Source of the DNA: Clostridium aestuarii | GTDB lineage: Bacteria; Bacillota; Clostridia; Clostridiales; Clostridiaceae | NCBI RefSeq assembly: GCF_026735135.1 | Contig: NZ_JAPQER010000006.1 | Coordinates: 1 to 64,000 of the forward strand | Reading direction: 5' to 3' | DNA: 64,000 bases | Shown here: one piece after another, positions 9,187-17,801 of the stretch | Numbering within the stretch: the first letter of the stretch is position 1 | How the letters are laid out: each line of letters starts with the position of its first letter | The notes under the pieces: model-generated | Database searches by the model: none | The model's input: the letters and a program-made list of their open reading frames with translations, nothing else | What the model was told of the DNA's origin: nothing | Translations under genes and position numbers: made by a program

Positions 9187-10027
9187 CTTCAAGCATCCCC
9201 TTAACATAAGTTGGTAATGCAAATGCTCCTACATGAATATCTGTATTGTAATACTTAGTTTTAATTCCTAGACTATTCCATCTATCTGTATCTAAATCTT
9301 TTATTGGGTCTAATTTCTTTGATGCAAAACCAAATAGCCAATGTCCTGATGGATAAGTTGGCATATGATATTGATAAGCTTTAGCTATTGGGAATATTTC
9401 TTTTATTTTAGTATGAGCTCTCTTCATTTCTCTAGCATCTCTATCATAATATGGACTTTCGTTTTGATTTATTAATATTCCATTTTCAGTTAATGCATCA
9501 TAACAGTTTTTATAAAATTCTCTTGTAAATAGACCTTCTCCTGGTCCTATAGGGTCTGTTGAATCAACTATAATTAAATCATATTTATTTTCTTTTCCTT
9601 CTACAAATTTTATACCATCTTCAAAATATAAATAAACTCTTTTATCATCTAATTTACTTGCAGTTATAGGTAGAAACTGCTTAGAAGCTTTAACTACTAA
9701 TTCATCTATTTCAACCATATCTATATGCTCAATAGTACTGTATCTTGTAAGCTCTCTTACAGTTCCTCCATCCCCAGCTCCAATAACTAAAACATTTTTT
9801 ATATCAGGGTTAGTTGCCATAGCCACATGAGTAATCATGTCATGATAAATAAACTCATCTTTTTCTGTCACCATAACAAGCCCATCTATTGTTAACACTT
9901 TTCCAAATTCATATGTGTCAAGTACATCTACTTGCTGAAAAGAACTTTTTTCAGAAAAAAGATGTTCCTTTACTTTCATTGAAAATCTAACATTTTCTGT
10001 ATGCTCTTCTGTATACCATAATTCCAT
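9173..10027 (-). CDS. speE: Spermidine synthase (polyamine aminopropyltransferase)
   Basis: A 284-residue cytoplasmic enzyme that transfers an aminopropyl group from decarboxylated S-adenosylmethionine to putrescine. The N-terminal MELWYTEEHTENVRFSMKV, the cofactor loop VIGAGDGGTVREL and the catalytic segment VDSTDPIGPGEGLF are standard for SpeE. The ATG at 10027 is chosen because TGGAGGAATAAAC precedes it. It sits between speA and speB. The gene for S-adenosylmethionine decarboxylase (speD), which supplies the donor, is not in the window. Confidence 0.95.
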   Translation of the reverse strand: MELWYTEEHTENVRFSMKVKEHLFSEKSSFQQVDVLDTYEFGKVLTIDGLVMVTEKDEFIYHDMITHVAMATNPDIKNVLVIGAGDGGTVRELTRYSTIEHIDMVEIDELVVKASKQFLPITASKLDDKRVYLYFEDGIKFVEGKENKYDLIIVDSTDPIGPGEGLFTREFYKNCYDALTENGILINQNESPYYDRDAREMKRAHTKIKEIFPIAKAYQYHMPTYPSGHWLFGFASKKLDPIKDLDTDRWNSLGIKTKYYNTDIHVGAFALPTYVKGMLEDATC

Positions 10028-10080
10028 GTTTATTCCTCCATTCTTATTGAAAATCAAACCATATTAATTCTCTTTAATAA

Positions 10081-11535
10081 TTACACTCCTAAAACTTTAA
10101 TATGCTCTACATATGGATCCTCTGTGTCAGTCAGCATACTATGCTGACTTTTCAAAAATTTTATATAATTTATAATTTCCTTACTTATTTTTTCCCCTGG
10201 AGTAACTATTGGAATGCCTGGTGGATATGCCATTATAGATTCTCCACTTATTTCTCCTACTGACTCATCTAAATCTATAATTCTCTTTCTTGCATAAAAT
10301 GCATTTCTTGGAGATACAATAATTTCTGGATTTTCTAAAGTTACATTACCAAAATTCATTTTACTACCTCTATATTTTAGGCTAATATCCTTTAGTGCAT
10401 CTATAAGTACACTAAGAGATTTCTCACTATCTCCTACACTTACAATAGCAAGTATATTATATACATCTCCAAGTTCAACTTGAATATGATATTCATCCCT
10501 AAGAATATCATATGCTTTAAATCCAGTAATTCCAAGACCTGTTACATTAACTCCTAATTTAGTTTCATCAAAATCGAAGACACCTGGATTTCCAACTAAT
10601 TCTTTTCCAAAAGCATATAATCCATTAATTTTGTTTATTTCACATCTAGCCTCTCTTGTAGTATCTAATATTTTAGAAAACATTTTATAGCCTTTAGTAG
10701 CTAACATTTTTCTGGCTATATCCAAACTTCCCATTAATAGATATGATGCACTAGTTGTTTGTGTTAGATTTAATACTGTTTTAACTGTATTTCTATCAAT
10801 TAATCCTTCATTCAACAACAAAACTGAACTTTGAGTTAATGAGCCTCCAGTCTTATGTAAACTGACTGCCGCCATATCAGCTCCTAATTCCATCGCTTCT
10901 TGTGGAAATTCATTATGAAAGCTAAAATGTGCCCCATGTGCTTCATCAACCAAAACAGTTATTCCATATCTATGAGCTAATTTAATTATTTCTTTTATAT
11001 TGGATACAGCACCATAATATGTTGGATTAATTAAAAATACGGCTTTGGCATCTGTATTTTCGGCTATAGCTTTTTTCATATTCTCTACAGATACTCCCAT
11101 AGCTATTCCAAGCCTATCGTTAATTTCAGGCTGCACATAAACAGGTACAGCTCCACTTAATATAAGTCCATTTATAGCTGATTTATGAGCATTCCTAGGC
11201 ATTATGATTTTATCGCCTGTACTGCACGCACTCATAATCATAGCCTGAACACCTGATGATGTTCCATTTACTAAAAAAAAAGCATAGTCTGATGAATAAG
11301 CTCCAGCCATTAATTCCTCTGATTCTTTTATCACACCAATAGGATTACTTATATTATCAAGACACTTCATAGAGTTAACATCTATTTCTAAAGCTTTACT
11401 TCCAATAAATTCTGTAAGTTCTGGTATTCCTACTCCGTGCTTATGTCCTGGTACATCAAAAGGAACAATATTTTTCTTATTATATTCTTTTAAAGCATCA
11501 AATAATGGAGTTCTATTTTGATTAACTATCATCAT
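10081..11535 (-). CDS. speA: Arginine decarboxylase, PLP-dependent, aspartate aminotransferase-fold type
   Basis: About 484 residues of the Orn/Lys/Arg decarboxylase major domain plus C-terminal domain. The PLP lysine is in SLHKTGGS, with VDEAHGAHF for the cofactor-binding Asp-His and VPGHKHG near the N-terminus. Being first in an operon with spermidine synthase and agmatinase, it most probably decarboxylates arginine to agmatine. Lysine decarboxylase is the sequence-level alternative. The start is one of two adjacent ATGs (11535 or 11532) after AAAAGGTGG. Gaps to speE are about 50 bases. Confidence 0.88.
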   Translation of the reverse strand: MMIVNQNRTPLFDALKEYNKKNIVPFDVPGHKHGVGIPELTEFIGSKALEIDVNSMKCLDNISNPIGVIKESEELMAGAYSSDYAFFLVNGTSSGVQAMIMSACSTGDKIIMPRNAHKSAINGLILSGAVPVYVQPEINDRLGIAMGVSVENMKKAIAENTDAKAVFLINPTYYGAVSNIKEIIKLAHRYGITVLVDEAHGAHFSFHNEFPQEAMELGADMAAVSLHKTGGSLTQSSVLLLNEGLIDRNTVKTVLNLTQTTSASYLLMGSLDIARKMLATKGYKMFSKILDTTREARCEINKINGLYAFGKELVGNPGVFDFDETKLGVNVTGLGITGFKAYDILRDEYHIQVELGDVYNILAIVSVGDSEKSLSVLIDALKDISLKYRGSKMNFGNVTLENPEIIVSPRNAFYARKRIIDLDESVGEISGESIMAYPPGIPIVTPGEKISKEIINYIKFLKSQHSMLTDTEDPYVEHIKVLGV

Positions 11536-11646
11536 TAACCACCTTTTCTTAAAAATATATGACTGCAAAATATGATACAACACATCTTATATTATGCACA
11601 TATCCATTTAATGCATTATTTGCCTATAATCTGGGCCTAAATCTTC

Positions 11647-12315
11647 TCAATACTTTTCATCAACATATTCTCTATTATTTCTACTCACATATTCTTCACA
11701 TTTATGTAAAAACTCCTTTATGTTATTTTGTTCCTCAACATATTTATCCATTGTCATATTTCCACGTCCCAATCTATCACATAAAGACAAAAGCGCAACT
11801 TCACTAACTGAAACCTCTTTTACCATTTCACCTATATTAGCAAAAGGTAAGTCTTTTACAACAAACAAAATTTGCATATGCCACCTTACTAAGAATGATA
11901 CTTTATTTATAAACTCATCTTCATCAGTAAGTTCTTTTAAAAAATTCACAGATAAAATTTTTCCTTTCTTATCATGATCATAAGATGTTATTCTGCCTTT
12001 TCTAATCTTCGTAGTAGGTGCTTTCCCTAAATCATGTAATAATGCAGCCCACATAAATACTCGTGGTTGTTCACTTAAAACTTTTTTTTCAGAAGCAATA
12101 TCTACAACCATCATTGTATGATTCCAAACATTTCCTTCTGGATGATGTTTTGTTGATTGAGGAGTATCTATTAAATCACTTAACAAATTAAAAGGGTATA
12201 TTTTAGGAAATTGGTCTTCTTTTATTAGCTTATTAAAATACTCTGATGGATTTTTATCTTTCATCAAATGTTCATTAAACTCATAAAACAACTGTTTCTT
12301 GTATTCCATATTCAT
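11647..12315 (-). CDS. HD-domain hydrolase
   Basis: A 222-residue protein with an HD metal-dependent phosphohydrolase domain. The first histidine cluster is in HHPEGNVWNHT, the HD pair in LLHDLGKAPTT, and later ligands are around VRWHMQ and LCDRLGRG. The pattern resembles the HD domain attached to some CCA-adding enzymes, but no nucleotidyltransferase domain is present. The substrate is unknown. The ATG follows AGGAGGTAAC. It lies about 110 bases upstream of speA on the same strand, so cotranscription with the polyamine operon is possible. Confidence 0.8.
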   Translation of the reverse strand: MNMEYKKQLFYEFNEHLMKDKNPSEYFNKLIKEDQFPKIYPFNLLSDLIDTPQSTKHHPEGNVWNHTMMVVDIASEKKVLSEQPRVFMWAALLHDLGKAPTTKIRKGRITSYDHDKKGKILSVNFLKELTDEDEFINKVSFLVRWHMQILFVVKDLPFANIGEMVKEVSVSEVALLSLCDRLGRGNMTMDKYVEEQNNIKEFLHKCEEYVSRNNREYVDEKY

Positions 12316-12409
12316 TGTTACCTCCTAACATCTGTAAATTTAAAATATTAGACCTGTGTACTATGTTATTTTGTGATTAATTTTTAAAATTTATTATATA
12401 TCTTTTAAA

Positions 12410-12438
12410 TAGACAACCTTAAAAATACTTGATAATAT
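12410..12438 (+). promoter_or_regulatory. Sigma-A promoter of the AEC permease gene
   Basis: -35 TAGACA (12410-12415) and -10 TAATAT (12433-12438) are separated by 17 bases, about 43 bases before the chosen ATG. Confidence 0.6.
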
Positions 12439-12480
12439 AGAATGAATACCATGTATTATAAACTAGGAGGATTGAGTTAT

Positions 12481-13446
12481 ATGCAAATATTTTCTTATAT
12501 TTTAATTCATAATATAGTACCTATATTTTTCCTAATAATTTTAGGATATTTAATAGATAAAAAATTTGCTTTAAATATTTTTACACTAAGCAAACTAAAT
12601 TTCTATATTTTTGTACCTGTATTTGCTTTTATGCAGCTTTATACAACTAAAATTCCTGGGGAAATGTTAAAAGTTACTGTATTTGCACTTTTACTAATAT
12701 TAATAAATTATATAATCAGCACATTAATTGCTAATTTACTAAAATATGATATTAGTTTGAAAAATGCTTTTAAAAACTCAATTATGTTTTATAATTCTGG
12801 TAATATCGGAATTCCTCTTATAACTTTAGTCTTCAGCAGCACTCCATTTATTATAAACGGTGAAACTCCCTACCTTAACTTAGCTTTAACCACTCAAATA
12901 GTAATTTTAGTAACGCAAAGTATTTTTACAAACACTGTAGGTTTTTTTAACGCTGGACAAGGAACAATGCATTGGATAGATTCAATTAAAAGTATCTTTA
13001 AAATGCCTACCATATATGCTATTCCACTTGCAATTATTTTAAAAACTTTCCCATATAATATGCAAGAAAATCCTATATGGCCTGCTTTAACTTACATTAA
13101 AGATGGAATGGTTCCTATTGCACTTTTAACACTAGGTATTCAATTATCTAAAACTCAATTTAACTTTAAAAATTCACATGTATATCTTTCTAACATGTTA
13201 AGATTAGTAGGAGGTCCAATTCTTGCATATATTTTAATTAGCCTTCTAAATATTAATGGAATAATGGCTCAAGCACTATTAATTTCAGCTTCTGTTCCTA
13301 CAGCTGTTAATACTGCTTTAATTGCTGTAGAATTCAACAACAAACCTGATTTCGCATCTCAAGCAGTTATGACTTCTACACTATTCAGTACAATCACCTT
13401 AGTTTTTGTAGTTTATATTTCCAGAATTTTATTTCCAATAGCTTAG
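12481..13446 (+). CDS. AEC-family (auxin efflux carrier-like) permease
   Basis: A 321-residue integral membrane protein with about ten predicted helices in two halves. It has the family's conserved region in the middle of the first half (FYNSGNIGIPL) and a second-half motif near SASVPTAVNTALIAVEF. Bacterial AEC members export or import malate, malonate and related organic acids. The ATG at 12481 is chosen because ACTAGGAGG lies 10 bases before it; upstream in-frame ATG codons lack a site. It is monocistronic, between a sigma-A promoter and a hairpin terminator. The substrate cannot be read from sequence. Confidence 0.85.
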   Translation: MQIFSYILIHNIVPIFFLIILGYLIDKKFALNIFTLSKLNFYIFVPVFAFMQLYTTKIPGEMLKVTVFALLLILINYIISTLIANLLKYDISLKNAFKNSIMFYNSGNIGIPLITLVFSSTPFIINGETPYLNLALTTQIVILVTQSIFTNTVGFFNAGQGTMHWIDSIKSIFKMPTIYAIPLAIILKTFPYNMQENPIWPALTYIKDGMVPIALLTLGIQLSKTQFNFKNSHVYLSNMLRLVGGPILAYILISLLNINGIMAQALLISASVPTAVNTALIAVEFNNKPDFASQAVMTSTLFSTITLVFVVYISRILFPIA

Positions 13447-13453
13447 ATTATAT

Positions 13454-13485
13454 ATAAAGGGCCTCCTTTAATAGGAGACCCTTAT
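13454..13485. terminator. Terminator between AEC gene and Mrp operon
   Basis: Interrupted inverted repeat AAGGG-C-CTCCT (from 13457) with AGGAG-A-CCCTT (to 13483) between two convergent transcription units. It probably serves both. T-runs are weak close to the stem. Confidence 0.65.
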
Positions 13486-13502
13486 CTAATAATATATATT
13501 TT

Positions 13503-15518
13503 TTAGTTAATCATAACAAACAAACATATTACAAGAACAATTCCAAAAATAAATATAGAATATGTTATACTACTAGCCATTTCAATTAGTTGACCAACTT
13601 GATCCTTTATACTTCTCATTCCTTGGCTACTGCTTTCGGATACATTTTCATCATAATTTTTCTTATCAAATTTAGCTACCACAGCTAATACATCTGTAAA
13701 TTTACCTACAATAGATTTTTGGCAATCTACTTCAACTCTGCTTAATTCTCTCAATGCATTATTAAAGAATTCAACTGTTTTAACTAAACCTACATCAATA
13801 ATGTTTAATATCACCGAACTAATATAAAATACTGATTTACCTACTGGTATATATATTCTTTTTTCTAAACTAAACCAATTTAATGCAGAATTTTCATACC
13901 ACCAGTTCATTCCACTTCCTTTTCTTAAATATCTTCTTACAACTCCAATATACATTAAAACCCCAAGCGAAATTGTAAATAATGAAGATTTAATATTTTT
14001 AAACGAATAAAAATCAGTTTCTATATGATGAAATTCTCCAAAAGGTTTCAATGCTCCATCAAATATATTCAAAAACATATTTGGTTTAATACCAATATAA
14101 ATTATAGCTAAAGATAATATCGCCATTGGTAAAATCGCTTTTTTAGTAATTTTCATTTTTTCATTTTTAATATCATGATTACTTTCTTCTATGAAAACAG
14201 CAAAGAATATTTTCAATAGATAAGCAATTGTAAAACTGCTACTTACAGTAAATATAACTTCTGCAATAGTAAACCATATGCCCCCATATATATGATGTGC
14301 TTCACTCAACGCTTCATGTAATAATGTTTTACTTGCAAACCCATTAAATCCTGGCATTCCAATTATTGCACATAAGCCTATAAAAAACACAAGCTTTAAT
14401 GCCTTTTTATTTCTTCCAAAGCCCCCAATTTTATTTATACTAAGTTCATGCAATACCATATAAATAACTCCTGCTACCATAAATAACAATGTTTTGAAAA
14501 TTGCATGATTAGCTATATGATACAATGTTCCATAAATAGCTATTGCTTTGTGTCCTTTTAGTATTCCCATAAGACCTATACCAACAAGAATATATCCAAC
14601 CTGACTCATACTGCTATAAGCAAGAATTCGTTTTATATTCCTTTGATATATAGCTAATAATCCACCTATAAACATATTGATAAATCCTAAAATCATAATT
14701 GCAGTAGAAACAATTAAATCTCCGTTCATTATCATTTGTGCTGTAATCAAAATTCCAAATATACCTGTTTTTACGAGTATACCAGATAAAATTGCACTTG
14801 CAGGAGCAGGAGCAGCCGGATGTGCTTTAGGTAACCATATATGAAAAGGAACCATACCTGCTTTTACTCCAAACCCCGCTATAATAAACATGCTTATTAA
14901 ATATTTTATATTTCCTATATTCTGTACAGCTACTTGTAATTTTGAAATTTCTAATGTATTAGTATATTCATATAAAAGAAACAATCCCATAAGAAGAATT
15001 AAACTTCCGCCAACTGCCATTGATATATATGTTTGCCCAGCTTCATGAGAATAATCATCCTCATCATGAATAACCAACACATATGATGCTAAAGACATAA
15101 TTTCAAAGAAAGTAAATAGATTTAATAAGTTTTCTGATATAAAAATACCAATTGTACTTGATAATGTAATCATAAAGAACAAGTAGTATCTATTTCTATT
15201 CTTATAACTTGTTAAATACTGAGTAGAATAAATCGTTGTCAAAAACCATACAAACGTAGTAACCCAAACAAAAATATATCTAAAAATATCTAATTTTAAA
15301 TAAAGTCCTACTCCCATAATATCTGGAATCCATATCTGAATTGTTTGCACTGCAACATACTTATATAAAAGCGTTACAATTCCCAGAACACTTCCAGTCA
15401 TTATAATATTAAAAATATCTCTATATTTTTCACTCTTTATCCCCAAAACAAATCCTATAAAAGCTCCTATCAGCGGAAAAACTAAAATAAATAATAATAA
15501 ATTTTTTGGATTCATCAC
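13503..15518 (-). CDS. Complex I subunit 5/NuoL-like proton-translocating antiporter subunit, second copy
   Basis: A 671-residue polytopic membrane protein with the antiporter-type core of NuoL/MrpA. Visible are the TM5 glutamate in FTFFEIMSLASYVL, GFGVKAGMVPFHIWLPKAHP with the TM7 lysine, and the discontinuous-helix histidine/lysine region after IANHAIFKTLLFM. A C-terminal extension carries further helices. It is a close paralogue of the gene at 15770-17785, aligning end to end with many conservative changes and an identical C-terminus, and is the last gene of the Mrp operon. The start is the GTG at 15518 or the ATG right after it, behind GAAGGGGG. It probably adds a further ion-pumping module; redundancy with its paralogue is unresolved. 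Confidence 0.88.
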   Translation of the reverse strand: MMNPKNLLLFILVFPLIGAFIGFVLGIKSEKYRDIFNIIMTGSVLGIVTLLYKYVAVQTIQIWIPDIMGVGLYLKLDIFRYIFVWVTTFVWFLTTIYSTQYLTSYKNRNRYYLFFMITLSSTIGIFISENLLNLFTFFEIMSLASYVLVIHDEDDYSHEAGQTYISMAVGGSLILLMGLFLLYEYTNTLEISKLQVAVQNIGNIKYLISMFIIAGFGVKAGMVPFHIWLPKAHPAAPAPASAILSGILVKTGIFGILITAQMIMNGDLIVSTAIMILGFINMFIGGLLAIYQRNIKRILAYSSMSQVGYILVGIGLMGILKGHKAIAIYGTLYHIANHAIFKTLLFMVAGVIYMVLHELSINKIGGFGRNKKALKLVFFIGLCAIIGMPGFNGFASKTLLHEALSEAHHIYGGIWFTIAEVIFTVSSSFTIAYLLKIFFAVFIEESNHDIKNEKMKITKKAILPMAILSLAIIYIGIKPNMFLNIFDGALKPFGEFHHIETDFYSFKNIKSSLFTISLGVLMYIGVVRRYLRKGSGMNWWYENSALNWFSLEKRIYIPVGKSVFYISSVILNIIDVGLVKTVEFFNNALRELSRVEVDCQKSIVGKFTDVLAVVAKFDKKNYDENVSESSSQGMRSIKDQVGQLIEMASSITYSIFIFGIVLVICLFVMIN

Positions 15519-15535
15519 AATAACGCCCCCTTCTT

Positions 15536-15706
15536 TTATAATAAATCTACAGCAATTTCTTTTATCTCACTAATTTCTGTTTTATGTGTGGTGTACATAA
15601 TAGTTCCTACACAGAAGTATAGGGTTATTTTTATAACTGCATGGTTAATTAAATGCAGAAATCCTCCAACCAAAGCGTTTTTATTTAAAAGTATTATTTC
15701 TAACAT
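15536..15706 (-). pseudogene. In-frame remnant of a duplicated MrpD-like gene
   Basis: This 56-codon frame reads LLNKNALVGGFLHLINHAVI, ITLYFCVGTIMYTTHKTEIS and then EIAVDLL-stop. It matches the 486-residue MrpD-like protein of 17802-19262 around its LINHAVIKITLFFCVGTIMY segment, fused directly to that protein's last residues (VADLL-stop). About 350 bases between the two parts are deleted without loss of frame, and everything upstream of the segment is gone. It shows that the pair [MrpD-like + NuoL-like] was duplicated in tandem and that one copy of the first gene decayed. No good ribosome site precedes the ATG, so expression is doubtful. Confidence 0.85.
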
Positions 15707-15769
15707 TATAATCCCATCATATATGGTACTTTATTACTTTAACTTATAAATAATTTAATTTTACATATT

Positions 15770-17785
15770 TTAGTTAATCATAACAAACAAACATATTACA
15801 AGAACAATTCCAAAAGTAAATATAGAATAAGTTATACTATTCGCCATTTGACTTAATTGACCAACTTCATCCTTTATACTTCTCATTTCTTCACTACTGT
15901 TTTCGGATACATCTTCATCATAATTTTTCTCATCAAATTTAGCTATCACAGCTAACACATCTGTAAATTTACCTACAATAGATTTTTGGCAATCCACTTC
16001 AACTCTACTTAATTCTCTCAATGCATTATTAAAGGATTCAAATATTTTAACTAACCCTACATCAATAACATTTAATATAACTGAACTAATATAAAATATT
16101 GCTTTTCCTACTGGTACATATATGTTTTTTTCTAATCCCAACCAATTTAATGCAGGATTTTCATACCACCAGTTTATTCCACTTCCTTTTCTTAAATATC
16201 TTCTAACAGCAAAAATGTATACTAAAACTCCAAGTAAAATTATGAGTATTGACGATTTGATATGTCCAACTGAATAAAAATTTGATTCTATATAATGAAA
16301 TTCTCCAAAAGGTTTTAATGCTCCATCAAATATATGCAAAAATGCATCTGGTTTAATGCCAATATAAATTGTAGTTAACGATAATATTGCCATTGGTAGA
16401 ATTGCTCTTTTAGTAATTTTTACTTTTTCATTTTTAATATTGTGATTACTTTTTTCTACAAAAACAGCAAAGAATATCTTTAACAAATAAGCAACCGTAA
16501 AACTGCTACTGATAGTAAATACTATTTCTGCAATAGAAAACCATATACCACCATATATATGATGTGCTTCACTTAAGGCTTCATGTAATAACGTTTTACT
16601 TGCAAAGCCATTAAATCCTGGCATTCCAATTATTGAACACAAACCAATAAACATCATAACCTTTAATATTTTTTTATGTCTTCCAAAACCGCCGATTTTA
16701 TTTATACTAAGTTCATGTAAAACCGTATAAATAACTCCTGCTCCCATAAATAGCAATCCTTTAAAAATAGCATGGTTTACTACATGATATAAGGTTCCGT
16801 AAATAGCTATTGCTTTATGCTCTTTTAACATTCCAGCAAGCCCTATACCAACAATAATATATCCAATCTGGCTCATACTACTGTAAGCAAGAATTCGTTT
16901 TATATTTCTTTGACATATAGCCAATAATCCGCCTATAAACATGTTCATAAATCCAAGAACTATAATTACAGTAGAAACAATTAAATCTCCGCCCATTATT
17001 ACTTCTGTTGTAATTAAAATTCCAAATATACCTGTCTTAGCAAGTATTGCAGACAAAATAATAGTGGCTGGAGTAGGGGCAGCTGGATACGCTTTTGGCA
17101 ACCAAGTATGGAGTGGTACCATCCCCGCTTTCACTCCAAAGCCTGCTATAATAAGCGCACTTATTACATATTTTATATTTCCTATCCCCTGTACTGCTAC
17201 TTGTAATTCTGAAATTTCTAATGTCTTAGTATAATCATATAGAAGGAATAATCCCATAAGAAGAATCAACCCACCAGCAACCGCCATTGATATATATGTT
17301 TGCCCAGCTTGTTGGGAATAATCATCCTCATCATTAATAATCAACACATATGATGCTAACGACATTATTTCAAAGAACGTAAATAAGTTTAATAAGTTTT
17401 CTGATATAAAAATACCTATTGTACTTGCTAAAGTAAGCATAAAAAACAAGTAATATCTATTTCTGTTTTTATAATTTATTAAATATTGAGTAGAATAAAT
17501 TGTTGTTAAAAACCATATAAACGCAGTAATCCAAACGAAAATGTATCTGAACATATCTAATTTTAAATGAAGTCCTATTCCCATAATATCAGGAATCCAT
17601 ATCTGTATTGTTTGTACTGTAACATATTTATATAAGAATGTTACAATTCCAAAAATAATTCCAGTCATTATAATATTAAAAATATTTCTATGTTTTTCAT
17701 TCTTTATTCCTAAAACAAATCCTATAAAAGCTCCTATCAACGGGAAAACTAAAATAAATAATAATAAATTCTTAGGATTGATCAC
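15770..17785 (-). CDS. Complex I subunit 5/NuoL-like proton-translocating antiporter subunit, first copy
   Basis: A 671-residue membrane protein of the NuoL/MrpA/MbhH superfamily. The conserved membrane charges are the glutamate in FTFFEIMSLASYVL, the lysine in GFGVKAGMVPLHTWLPKAYP, and lysines in the later TM8-TM12 region. A GTG start at 17785 is chosen: it follows AAGGAGGGGGA and lines up with the start of the paralogue. An open extension to 17839 would overlap the preceding gene. It follows the MrpD-like gene by 16 bases, so it is firmly in the operon. Together with the paralogue it takes the place of the large MrpA antiporter domain. Confidence 0.9.
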   Translation of the reverse strand: MINPKNLLLFILVFPLIGAFIGFVLGIKNEKHRNIFNIIMTGIIFGIVTFLYKYVTVQTIQIWIPDIMGIGLHLKLDMFRYIFVWITAFIWFLTTIYSTQYLINYKNRNRYYLFFMLTLASTIGIFISENLLNLFTFFEIMSLASYVLIINDEDDYSQQAGQTYISMAVAGGLILLMGLFLLYDYTKTLEISELQVAVQGIGNIKYVISALIIAGFGVKAGMVPLHTWLPKAYPAAPTPATIILSAILAKTGIFGILITTEVIMGGDLIVSTVIIVLGFMNMFIGGLLAICQRNIKRILAYSSMSQIGYIIVGIGLAGMLKEHKAIAIYGTLYHVVNHAIFKGLLFMGAGVIYTVLHELSINKIGGFGRHKKILKVMMFIGLCSIIGMPGFNGFASKTLLHEALSEAHHIYGGIWFSIAEIVFTISSSFTVAYLLKIFFAVFVEKSNHNIKNEKVKITKRAILPMAILSLTTIYIGIKPDAFLHIFDGALKPFGEFHYIESNFYSVGHIKSSILIILLGVLVYIFAVRRYLRKGSGINWWYENPALNWLGLEKNIYVPVGKAIFYISSVILNVIDVGLVKIFESFNNALRELSRVEVDCQKSIVGKFTDVLAVIAKFDEKNYDEDVSENSSEEMRSIKDEVGQLSQMANSITYSIFTFGIVLVICLFVMIN

Positions 17786-17801
17786 AGTAACTCCCCCTCC
17801 T

